Part shown: one piece after another, positions 19,354 to 27,788 of the stretch
Layout: each line of letters begins with the position of its first letter
How positions within the stretch are numbered: position 1 is the first letter of the stretch
DNA from: Paenibacillus sp. E222
GTDB lineage: Bacteria > Bacillota > Bacilli > Paenibacillales > Paenibacillaceae
Reading direction: 5' to 3'
NCBI RefSeq assembly: GCF_013401555.1
Contig: NZ_CP058552.1
Coordinates: 5,146,001 to 5,210,000, forward strand
Length of the DNA: 64,000 nt
Notes under the pieces: generated by a model
The model's input: the letters and a program-made list of their open reading frames with translations, nothing else
Told to the model about the DNA's origin: nothing
Database searches by the model: none
Made by a program: the position numbers and the translations under genes

Positions 19354-20859
19354 ATGTCTTCATCTTCATCATTTTCATATACATCCTACGATGCCATAGG
19401 TTTGGCTGAGTTGGTTCGCGCACGGGAGATATCCCCTGTCGAATTGCTGGAAGCGGCGTATGCACGCCTGGAAGAAGTGAACCCACAGCTTAATGCAGTC
19501 ATTCGTACATATGAAACACGCGCCCGTCAGGAAGCGAGTATGGTTCGCCCGGGAGAGCAGCCCTTTGCCGGCGTGCCCTTGTTATTGAAAGATATCTCTC
19601 AATCCCTAGAAGGTGAAATTCTCACCTCGGGTTCTCGTCTTCTCCGTGAGCATCATGCACAGCGGAATTCCAATTTCGTATCCCGTCTGCTTGATGCAGG
19701 CTTCATTATCATTGGACATACCAATACGCCAGAATTTGGCCTGAAAAATATTACTGAGCCCCGCCTTCACGGTCCAAGTCGAAATCCATGGAATATCAAG
19801 CACTCGCCAGGCGGTTCAAGTGGAGGCGCCGCTGCCGCAGTAGCTTCGGGTATTGTACCCCTTGCGGGAGCCAGTGACGGTGGTGGTTCCATCCGAATCC
19901 CTGCTTCATTCAGCGGCCTGTTCGGACTCAAACCTACACGTGGGCGGACACCTGTTGGACCGGGAGTTGGTCGTCAGTGGCAGGGTGCTTCGATTGATTT
20001 TGCGTTGTCCCGTTCCGTTCGCGACAGTGCTGCTTTACTGGATACACTGCAAGTGATTCAACCCGAAGCTGCGTTCCATGCCCCCCTCTTTCCAGGCAGC
20101 TACTTGGCTGATATGCACTATCCTCATCAACGCAAATTGAAGGTTGCATACACGACAGCTTCACCTGTAGGTACACCTGTGAGTGATGAAGCCAAAGAAG
20201 CCGTTTATAAGATGGTTCGTTGGCTGGAAGAACAAGGTCATGAGGTTGAAGAAAAGCTGAGTCCGGTTAATGGTGTCAAACTGATGGAGAACTATTACAT
20301 GATGAACAGCGGCGAAATGGCGGCGATGATCTCTTCCATGGAACGTTCTATGGGTAGAGCTTTAACCTCTGATGATATGGAGATCGAGTCCTGGGTTCTG
20401 GCAGAAGCCGGCAAAAAAGTATCCGCTGCCGAGTTCGTACATAGTTTGGCCGAATGGGATGTTGCCGCAGCTCAGATGTCCACATTGTTTGAACGGTATG
20501 ATTTTTATGTCACACCTGTAAATGCTTTTCCAGCACCCAAAATCGGCGAATTAACGCCTCATAATGAACAGATTGAACATCTGATGCGTATTAGCGATTT
20601 GGACAAGATCCAGCAGCAGCAGTTGATTTATGAGATGTTTGAACCAAGTTTAACATACACTCCGTTCACTCAGCTCGCGAATCTGACGGGTCAACCCGCC
20701 ATGAGTGTCCCTGTGCATCTGACTCCTGAAGGTCTACCCATGGGTGTGCAAATTATGGCAACGAAAGGCCGTGAGGACTGGTTGCTTCATCTGGCTGGTC
20801 AGCTGGAAACATCCGAACTATGGGTCGGCATGAAGGGTAATCCACTGTTTCCAGTATAA
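19354..20859 (+). CDS. amidase-signature-family hydrolase
   Basis: 501 residues with GAGAGGAA before the ATG. Amidase signature enzymes use a Ser-cisSer-Lys triad: Lys in VPLLLKD (about residue 82), the signature [12 protein letters not shown] with the cis-Ser near 157, and the nucleophilic Ser in [11 protein letters not shown] near 180. The rest follows the amidase fold to about 500. Members hydrolyse diverse amides. The gene is first in a run that includes DUF1989 and YqcI/YcgG proteins; the substrate may be related, but that is inference. Confidence 0.85.
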   Translation: MSSSSSFSYTSYDAIGLAELVRAREISPVELLEAAYARLEEVNPQLNAVIRTYETRARQEASMVRPGEQPFAGVPLLLKDISQSLEGEILTSGSRLLREHHAQRNSNFVSRLLDAGFIIIGHTNTPEFGLKNITEPRLHGPSRNPWNIKHSPGGSSGGAAAAVASGIVPLAGASDGGGSIRIPASFSGLFGLKPTRGRTPVGPGVGRQWQGASIDFALSRSVRDSAALLDTLQVIQPEAAFHAPLFPGSYLADMHYPHQRKLKVAYTTASPVGTPVSDEAKEAVYKMVRWLEEQGHEVEEKLSPVNGVKLMENYYMMNSGEMAAMISSMERSMGRALTSDDMEIESWVLAEAGKKVSAAEFVHSLAEWDVAAAQMSTLFERYDFYVTPVNAFPAPKIGELTPHNEQIEHLMRISDLDKIQQQQLIYEMFEPSLTYTPFTQLANLTGQPAMSVPVHLTPEGLPMGVQIMATKGREDWLLHLAGQLETSELWVGMKGNPLFPV

Positions 20860-20970
20860 ACACTGAATACAACCTATATCATTTTCAATGTGAGTTTTAT
20901 GTTTGCCAAAGTGCATGAAAGCCATATCAGCTCCGCATACTGAAAGCAAAAACAGCGGAGGATGTGACGA

Positions 20971-21594
20971 ATGAATATGAATACAACGGAACGCCATAAA
21001 CAGTCTGTTCGTATCCCGGCCAAAACGGGTTATGCCGTCAAGGTAACTAAAGGTTCATTAATTCGGGTGACCGATTTGGAGGGTCAGCAGGTCGTTGATT
21101 TTGTTGCATATGATGCTCAAAATGCCAATAATCGACTAGACCCTGGTGTAACGATGGATGTGCTGCGGTCCTACCGGATCAAACCAGGACAATCCGTGTA
21201 TTCCAATCAATATCAGCCACTGCTCAAGATCGTTCGTGACACGGTTGGTGTTCATGATTTCTTCAACTCCGCCTGTCGTCCGGAAATGTATGAAGTGTTA
21301 TATGGCAAAAAGGATCATGCCAGCTGCTATCATAACCTAAATCAGGCACTTGAACCGTTCGGGATCTTGCCGCCGGATCAGCATTATCCGTTTAATCTGT
21401 TTATGAAATCAGTCGTAGATGATCTGGGCAAAATTGATGTCGTAGCTCCAGATTCGCGCGCCGGTGATTATGTGGAGATGGAGGCATTGACCGATCTGGT
21501 TATCGGTTTATCCGCCTGCCCATGTGAAGAAAGCTCATGCAACGGATATCACTGCACAGCCATCCAGCTTGATGTAGAGCCGATAGCAGATTAA
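20971..21594 (+). CDS. DUF1989 / urea-amidolyase-associated protein (YcgI-like)
   Basis: 207 residues with GGAGGATG before the ATG. The family is recognised by the early VRIPAKTGYAV, DLEGQQVVDFVAYDA, the pair HDFFNSACRPEMYE and the metal-site-like ending LSACPCEESSCNGYHCT. DUF1989 proteins include the urea-carboxylase-associated proteins and the carboxyguanidine deiminase subunits CgdA and CgdB, and the B. subtilis YcgI. It lies ahead of LysE- and YcgG-type genes, as in B. subtilis ycgFGHI, so a role in guanidine-type or amino-acid-derivative metabolism is plausible, not shown. Confidence 0.8.
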   Translation: MNMNTTERHKQSVRIPAKTGYAVKVTKGSLIRVTDLEGQQVVDFVAYDAQNANNRLDPGVTMDVLRSYRIKPGQSVYSNQYQPLLKIVRDTVGVHDFFNSACRPEMYEVLYGKKDHASCYHNLNQALEPFGILPPDQHYPFNLFMKSVVDDLGKIDVVAPDSRAGDYVEMEALTDLVIGLSACPCEESSCNGYHCTAIQLDVEPIAD

Positions 21595-21709
21595 GTGATA
21601 CACGGCTTGTTCTAATTTGCTCCAGACGGGAATACGATGACTTGTACCCATATGTGTGTGACTTACCGGTACAATTCGTTGTCGAACCCGTTAAGGAGTG
21701 AACGCGTAT

Positions 21710-22336
21710 ATGTCTGTACTGTTTAGTTATATTATTCTGGGAATCTCACTATCCGCTCCAATTGGTCCGATTAATGCCGCTCAGCTGGATCGCGGAGCCC
21801 GGCACGGTTTTATGCATGCCTGGATTTTGGGACTGGGAGCCATGTTTGCCGATTTGGTGTACATGCTTCTGATCTACTTTGGAGTTGCACATTTTCTGGA
21901 CACGCCGTTCATGCGCTCGTTTCTTTGGTCTTTTGGCAGCTTTATTCTGGTGTATACCGGTGTGGAAACACTGTCCAAGTTAAAAGACGGCATCCAGACC
22001 TCTTCTACAGCGGAAGCAAAGGTTGGGAAATCCTTTGTCTCTGGCTTTCTCATGGCTTTGTCCAATCCCCTGAATATTTTATTTTGGCTGGGCATTTACG
22101 GCTCAATTCTCGCTACAACGGTGAAGCATACCGACACCGCTCATCTGCTACTATACAGTTCTGGTATTTTCATAGGAATCCTTGTCTGGGATGTCATCAT
22201 GGCTGGCATGGCCAGCCGATTTCATAAACGCAGCAACGAAACCGTTTTGCGCTGGATCTCCATCATCTCAGGTATCTGTCTGATCGGTTTTGGCCTGTAC
22301 TTCGGGCTTGAAGCAATACGATCCATCTTTTTCTGA
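21710..22336 (+). CDS. LysE-family amino acid exporter (YcgF-like)
   Basis: 208 residues from the ATG at 21710, 11 nt after AAGGAG; a GTG at 21698 overlaps that site. Six hydrophobic segments; the signature SLSAPIGPINAAQL near residue 15 and GFLMALSNPLNILFWLG near 115 are those of LysE/RhtB transporters, which export amino acids or their derivatives. It lies in a cluster with DUF1989 and YqcI/YcgG genes, as in B. subtilis ycgF. Exported compound unknown. Confidence 0.85.
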   Translation: MSVLFSYIILGISLSAPIGPINAAQLDRGARHGFMHAWILGLGAMFADLVYMLLIYFGVAHFLDTPFMRSFLWSFGSFILVYTGVETLSKLKDGIQTSSTAEAKVGKSFVSGFLMALSNPLNILFWLGIYGSILATTVKHTDTAHLLLYSSGIFIGILVWDVIMAGMASRFHKRSNETVLRWISIISGICLIGFGLYFGLEAIRSIFF

Positions 22337-22419
22337 CATAAAAACTACACTGGACAGTCACCCAACGCCTTCCGCATTAATACGTTAACGGTATCATGTG
22401 GAATGGAGTTGGGGAATTC

Positions 22420-23181
22420 ATGGCAGAGCTGTTCAGTGCCGATGAAATAAATGCATCATTCAAAGGTCTACCCGAATGGCAGCAGGACGCATATTCTAAA
22501 TTTGCCAATATGATTGCAGATGAGGGGAATACGTATCCTTGTGTACCCGGACGCATGGGTTTTCTTTCAGGACATCTAAGATACGGATTCACAAGGGATC
22601 CACGTACACAAGCTTCTGCTGAAGACATGGCGGAATTGCTTCGTCAATATGGGCCTGTTTCCCGGGATACGGGACACTATGCTTCTTTGGTTGTCATATG
22701 CGAAACACCGGATGATTTGAGAAATAACACAACGGTAGAGCAGTATCAGTCCTTGTTCTGGGAGATGCTTAACCGGGTAAGCTCACTTGATACTGCCTCC
22801 TGGCCTGAACATATTTCGACTGATCCGCATGAAGCCACATGGGAATTTTGCTTTGGCGGGGAGCCATACTTTTGTTTCTGTGCCACTCCCGCGCACGAGC
22901 TTAGAGCCAGCAGGCACTTCCCTTATCTTATGTTTGCTTTTCAACCACGGTGGGTATTTGAATCGATTAATGACAGCACACCTCTTGGCCGGAAAATGAA
23001 AACCTTGATTCGCAAACGTTTGGCAGCCTATGATGCCGTTCCCGCTCACCCTTCGCTCATGTGGTATGGACAGCAGGATAATCTGGAATGGAAACAATAT
23101 TTCCTGCCCGATGACGAGCAGATCCCTTCCAAGTGTCCCTTCATGCGTATGAAGCAAGCCATGAGTAAATTAACGAAATAG
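22420..23181 (+). CDS. YqcI/YcgG-family protein
   Basis: 253 residues; the ATG at 22420 has GGAGTTGGGG upstream. Family marks: YPCVPGRMGFLSGHLRYGF near residue 38 and the late SKCPFMRM, with ENxH/HEATWEF-type acidic residues in between. YqcI/YcgG proteins include the heme-dependent guanidino N-hydroxylase GntA of guanitoxin synthesis, so a heme-binding oxygenase that acts on a guanidino or amino group is possible. B. subtilis YcgG sits between YcgF (LysE) and YcgH (permease), as here. Substrate unknown. Confidence 0.75.
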   Translation: MAELFSADEINASFKGLPEWQQDAYSKFANMIADEGNTYPCVPGRMGFLSGHLRYGFTRDPRTQASAEDMAELLRQYGPVSRDTGHYASLVVICETPDDLRNNTTVEQYQSLFWEMLNRVSSLDTASWPEHISTDPHEATWEFCFGGEPYFCFCATPAHELRASRHFPYLMFAFQPRWVFESINDSTPLGRKMKTLIRKRLAAYDAVPAHPSLMWYGQQDNLEWKQYFLPDDEQIPSKCPFMRMKQAMSKLTK

Positions 23182-23199
23182 CTGATATAAGACACCCAT

Positions 23200-24549
23200 T
23201 CAGGACTTGGATGGCTCAGTAGAGGGTGACGGTCGCGGTTTTCGTACTTTGTTTACAATGTAAGTAATCAAGGCAATCAATGCAACAAGACCTATACTGG
23301 CCAGCAGACCTCTTCTGCTGGCTTTTTCCATGGCTGTCCCAGCTACTGCAGCTAGGATAAGAATCATAGCAGTCCATACTTTGATGCGATTCCAGTTTGT
23401 TGGCTTCATTTTCTTGATATACGTGATACAAATCAGAAGCCAGGTATACATTAATACCAAGCTGCCTGCGGTTGTTACATATTCAAACAGGCTCTTAGGC
23501 ATCCATAACGCCAGGAGAGTAGAAAGGATTAATCCGGCCGCAGTGCATCCTAATGCATATAGGGGCATGTTCTTTTTTCCCCAAGTCTTCGTAAACATCT
23601 TCGGTGCATCTCCGTCTTCACCCAGTTTAACCAACATGGACGTAATCGCATAGATTGAAGCGACCATCGTGGAGAACCCGGCGATAATCAAAATCCCATT
23701 CAGAATATGAACCACGACCGTAAATCCAATCGATGACATCGCTTTGACGAGAGGACTCTCGTCCGGTGTTAATTTAGCAGCAGGAACCAGAAGAAGGATT
23801 AAGGCAATCGCCACAACATACAGCGTACTGACGGTTAACAACATCACTCTGCCTGATTTCACTGCGTCCTTAGGTTCTTTCAGCTTGGCTGCCATTAAAC
23901 CCATGACCTCAATCCCGGCAAAGGCAAAAAAGGCATAAATAAACCCGGTCCACACGCCTTTTATTTGGTGAGGGAACCATTCATTCGTTATTTTCTGCGG
24001 TGTAATCTTCACATCTAACCAGCCCAGACAAGCCGCTGCTGCAATCGCGATGAAAGCAACCGTTGCGGCTAACTTGATTAAGGCCAGCACATTCTCCGTT
24101 TGAGTTAACCCTTTCGCTCCCAATGCGGCGATGAATAATCCAATGCATGCATATACCGCAACAAACGTCCATAATGGGAATTTGGGAAACCAAAATTGAG
24201 AGAACAATCCAAGCGCCGTTAATGAACTGCCCATGATCAGCATTTCGGAAGACCAATACATCCATCCGCTTCCGAAACCGGCCCACGGGCCGAACGCTTC
24301 ACCGGCATATGTTCGAAAAGCCCCTTCTTTCGGATCTTCTGCCGTCATCTGTGCCAATGCTCCAAATACAAAATAGGTCCCCGCGGCAGCCAGCACCAAA
24401 AGTACAAGCACGGATAAACCGGACCAATGAATAGCCAGACTTGTTCCGAGGAAAAATCCGGTTCCCAGTGTACATCCTGCTCCAAATAAGGAAAGACTAA
24501 TCCAGCTCAGCTTCTCTTCTTCTTTTTGATGCACATGATCTTTCTTCAT
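23200..24549 (-). CDS. APC-family amino acid permease (YcgH-like)
   Basis: 449 residues with AAGGAGG before the ATG. Twelve hydrophobic segments; the first carries SLFGAGCTLGTGFFLG and the sixth FFAFAGIEVMGLMAAKLKEPKD. The length and type match B. subtilis YcgH (about 446), which is next to ycgG. It converges on the YqcI/YcgG gene with only 18 nt between stops. It probably imports the amino acid or derivative handled by the neighbouring cluster. Other substrates cannot be excluded. Confidence 0.82.
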   Translation of the reverse strand: MKKDHVHQKEEEKLSWISLSLFGAGCTLGTGFFLGTSLAIHWSGLSVLVLLVLAAAGTYFVFGALAQMTAEDPKEGAFRTYAGEAFGPWAGFGSGWMYWSSEMLIMGSSLTALGLFSQFWFPKFPLWTFVAVYACIGLFIAALGAKGLTQTENVLALIKLAATVAFIAIAAAACLGWLDVKITPQKITNEWFPHQIKGVWTGFIYAFFAFAGIEVMGLMAAKLKEPKDAVKSGRVMLLTVSTLYVVAIALILLLVPAAKLTPDESPLVKAMSSIGFTVVVHILNGILIIAGFSTMVASIYAITSMLVKLGEDGDAPKMFTKTWGKKNMPLYALGCTAAGLILSTLLALWMPKSLFEYVTTAGSLVLMYTWLLICITYIKKMKPTNWNRIKVWTAMILILAAVAGTAMEKASRRGLLASIGLVALIALITYIVNKVRKPRPSPSTEPSKS

Positions 24550-24675
24550 ATGTATCCTCCTTCATGCGTACCCCATTACGGTTTACATATGATGGAGGTT
24601 TTATGTCATTAAGGCAGAAAGAAATGAAACTGGAATTTCATTTGGTTTACATAATAATAGTTTCGTTAACCTAAT

Positions 24676-27525
24676 CTATTTCTTGCCCAACAATTGTTGG
24701 AGCTCAACCAGTTCTATCTTCGCTTCCGGTTGGAAGTCCTCACTTTTTACATATTGTGCAAGGCTGTAAAGTAATTGGCGCCCTTCTGTATGGTTAATCA
24801 ACTTATCATAATTTAGTGCCCCAACCAACAGCTTGCCTTTTCCAACCTGGCATTCAAACAGCAGCCCCAGCTTATGATTACGTTCAAAATTATCAATGGT
24901 TTGAACGAAAGGCTGAACATTCTCTGCGACGTTATCCATAATAATAGACCGTGAATTCATAACGATATGCCACCAAGGATACGTGGAATACGCCTCACTT
25001 GGGAAGTGCTTCAATGCCGGGTGCGCGTTATCGATTAATAGACCAAGCGTGCCAACGGGAACTTGCTTGTTCATGCTTTCCGAAATGGATCGGAACATCG
25101 GATAACACCAGAAGTCGGTACAATATGTGCCTTCGATTGAATGTTCGTTATCCTCCAGTGTTGGGAGTAACAGCACACTCTCGCCTTGTTCCAGTAAGTG
25201 AATGACTTCATCGGACAATTCCTTATAAATATGGTCATGTTCAATAGCTGTCACATCATGATCAGGGTATACCCATAGGTCATACTGCTTCCGAATATCG
25301 GTACCTGGAATATACAGGGATAGAGTGATTGGCGTCATCCTTTTCACATCAGGCAGCTTGAACTTTATTTGGCCAATCTCAAACCAAGTTTCTCCAAAGA
25401 TAAAGGAAATATCGTCTTTTCCTTGTGCAATCAGCTGATCCGAATCACGCATCTCCCACTCCACGGTATGACCCTTCAATGAATCTGTTCGGTAGTACCT
25501 TAATTGAATGTGGGCATTGAAATCTTCACCCGAATTGTAATTGTATTTTTCGAATCGGGCCAGAAGGACAGCATCCGAGCAATACGTCCTCCACTCCTCG
25601 GGAGTAACTAGCCCTTTCGAATCCATGAAGGCATCCAAAATACCTACCAGTGCTGTTCCCTGCCCACTAAAATCCTGAAGATCGAGCAATTGAAATCCTG
25701 CCAGATGATTGGATCGAAATGCCGCCTCAAGCTCCTCCTTATAGCAGGCTACTGCAAGTTTGCCAGAACTTTTGAAAAAGGGTTCAGCCAGATGTCCCAT
25801 CCCTTTGGATTGCAAACGTTCCCGAAACACCTCGAAGTTTTTTGCCTTCAGTGACCCGGTATACTTCTCGATTTCTTCATAATTCGGATACATGGCATAT
25901 TGTCCAATTTCGTGGGAAATGACGGGCAGATGTGGAATGAGCTGTTCTTCAACAGAAGCGGCTTTCACGGTCTTGGCTTCCGTGCCATATTGAATTTGAA
26001 TCTCCGATTCTTCTCCTTGAATTCCCTCACTCACCAAAGCTGTCCTATCTGGCAAGATCATGTCGTCGTAGTCCTTCAGGGTACCAGGCACGTCGGTTTG
26101 CACATGACCCAACGGGGCATCACACATGGCATAGGAGCCGCGGAAAAGTCTATCTTTGGAAAAGCGTACACCACAGTAAAAATCTTCTTCCTCTAGAATA
26201 ACCGGAGTGAACTGAAAATTGTTTGAACCCTGGGTGTACAGATGGCGTGAATCAAATGCTCTATACGCTTTGATAATGGCATTCAGTCTTTCTTTACTGC
26301 CCCAGAGTTCATTACCAAGTGACATCATTACAAAAGAAGGATGATTCCCATACGCCTTGAGCATAGCAAAACCTTCACGAATGAGATAGTCCTGTTCAGC
26401 CTGATTATGCTGTGGGTCAAGTTCATCCGTGATCGTTCCCCAGAATGGCAATTCAGGCTCCATATAGATGCCAAGCAGATCTGCAGCAGTGAACGCTGCT
26501 TCAGGCGGACAACAGGTATGGAAGCGATAATGATTTATACCATACGATTTGGAAATGCTCAGGATTCGCAGCCATTCATCCACATCGGTTGGCGCGTAAC
26601 CTGTAAGCGGAAAGATTAGACCATCATGTTTTCCGCGAAGAAAGGTCTTCCGACCGTTGATGGTAAAAGCATCTCCATTAGCTTCAAAATCTCGCAGTCC
26701 TGCTATGATTTCGGTTGTATCCAGCACATCGCCATGTTCCCCCAACAGAGTAAGGGTCAGCACATACAGATGTGGGTCTGAATCACTCCAGAGCAATGCG
26801 TCGTCTCCCATCTTGTAGAGCACATTAACTTCGTCCTTGCTGCATGGATAGGTTTGCTCATTCACCACATGATTTCCATCTGATGGCTTATATCCATGAG
26901 TCTCTTTTAAAAGGGGCTTGAAGGTTTGCGCAGTAACAGACAATACAGTACCTGGTATGCATTTGGACAATGTACTTGTGATTCTGAAGGTTCGCTCTTT
27001 AGCATCGGGATAGATCTGTACCTCACCCATGTGCACGTCGTCGTAAAAATGAAGCTCCAGCTTTCCGGTTATTCCGTTCCAGTTGGTCTGGGTATCAACG
27101 GATGTAAGATGTCCGCCTTTCGTCGGATAGTCCGTATTGTCGACCCGGATGGTGAGGGTGTGTTTCCCCTCCGATAACCCTTCCGGCAAGCTGTACACAT
27201 GAGGGGTGTTAAGGCTATTCTGCGCTCCAACTTCTTCACCATCGACCCATAACTTGGTGATGCGCGTGCGTTCCAGATACAAACTGCATTTCTTGCCAGC
27301 AACCGTTGCCGGTATATCAATCTCCCGTTTCAGCCACACCCAACCTTCAAAAGAATATTCATCGGTTAAAGACCCAATGTGAGCTACATGATTCTTTCTT
27401 CCTTTACGTGCATGAGAAGTCGTGTTCGGCAGTGTTATGGTATCGTCAAATGGGCCTTGTACGCCTTGTTGATGTTCATCCAGTTGAAGCTCCCAGCTTC
27501 CCTGTAAATTCATTTGGGTTAACAT
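24676..27525 (-). CDS. glycoside hydrolase family 2 enzyme
   Basis: 949 residues with GAGGAG before the ATG. GH2 layout: sugar-binding jelly roll (about 1-170, with WVWLKREIDIP and RVDNTDYP), Ig-like domain, TIM barrel with the acid/base Glu in MSLGNELWGS and the nucleophile Glu in VISHEIGQY, then a C-terminal extension of about 330 residues. There is no signal peptide, so it acts in the cytosol on imported oligosaccharides. Specificity (beta-galactosidase, beta-glucuronidase or other) cannot be settled. Monocistronic, with an AraC-less surrounding. Confidence 0.85.
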   Translation of the reverse strand: MLTQMNLQGSWELQLDEHQQGVQGPFDDTITLPNTTSHARKGRKNHVAHIGSLTDEYSFEGWVWLKREIDIPATVAGKKCSLYLERTRITKLWVDGEEVGAQNSLNTPHVYSLPEGLSEGKHTLTIRVDNTDYPTKGGHLTSVDTQTNWNGITGKLELHFYDDVHMGEVQIYPDAKERTFRITSTLSKCIPGTVLSVTAQTFKPLLKETHGYKPSDGNHVVNEQTYPCSKDEVNVLYKMGDDALLWSDSDPHLYVLTLTLLGEHGDVLDTTEIIAGLRDFEANGDAFTINGRKTFLRGKHDGLIFPLTGYAPTDVDEWLRILSISKSYGINHYRFHTCCPPEAAFTAADLLGIYMEPELPFWGTITDELDPQHNQAEQDYLIREGFAMLKAYGNHPSFVMMSLGNELWGSKERLNAIIKAYRAFDSRHLYTQGSNNFQFTPVILEEEDFYCGVRFSKDRLFRGSYAMCDAPLGHVQTDVPGTLKDYDDMILPDRTALVSEGIQGEESEIQIQYGTEAKTVKAASVEEQLIPHLPVISHEIGQYAMYPNYEEIEKYTGSLKAKNFEVFRERLQSKGMGHLAEPFFKSSGKLAVACYKEELEAAFRSNHLAGFQLLDLQDFSGQGTALVGILDAFMDSKGLVTPEEWRTYCSDAVLLARFEKYNYNSGEDFNAHIQLRYYRTDSLKGHTVEWEMRDSDQLIAQGKDDISFIFGETWFEIGQIKFKLPDVKRMTPITLSLYIPGTDIRKQYDLWVYPDHDVTAIEHDHIYKELSDEVIHLLEQGESVLLLPTLEDNEHSIEGTYCTDFWCYPMFRSISESMNKQVPVGTLGLLIDNAHPALKHFPSEAYSTYPWWHIVMNSRSIIMDNVAENVQPFVQTIDNFERNHKLGLLFECQVGKGKLLVGALNYDKLINHTEGRQLLYSLAQYVKSEDFQPEAKIELVELQQLLGKK

Positions 27526-27702
27526 GATCTTAGCTCCTCTATACTTTATGTATGCAATCTATTCTTCTGGTTACGTATTTCTATTATATAACTGTAATCT
27601 TAGTCCACCCATATAATAAAATTTATGATGAGTATAACAATATGGAAATAATCCAAAGGCTGCAGCTAACAAATTCGTCTATATTAATGACATATAAAAT
27701 CT
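27526..27702. other. intergenic leader of the GH2 gene
   Basis: AT-rich sequence upstream of the GH2 start; no operator or catabolite-response site that I can read with confidence. Confidence 0.35.
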
Positions 27703-27726
27703 AAAAAAGTCGCCTTAAAGGCGACT
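27702..27726 (-). terminator. terminator of helD gene
   Basis: AGTCGCC-ttaaa-GGCGACT with TTTTTTAG following on the minus strand, about 60 nt after the helD stop. A near-identical hairpin follows two other genes at 51098-51122 and 53548-53570. Confidence 0.8.
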
Positions 27727-27788
27727 CGTTCTACTTGTTTGATTGACTCCATTCGTATACGCAGCTAGATCAGACAATACGAGCATGT

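Noticed and set aside
24550..24675. Catabolite-response sites near the GH2, GH5 and GH127 genes
   Set aside because: No TGNAANCGNTNNCA match that I could read with confidence.
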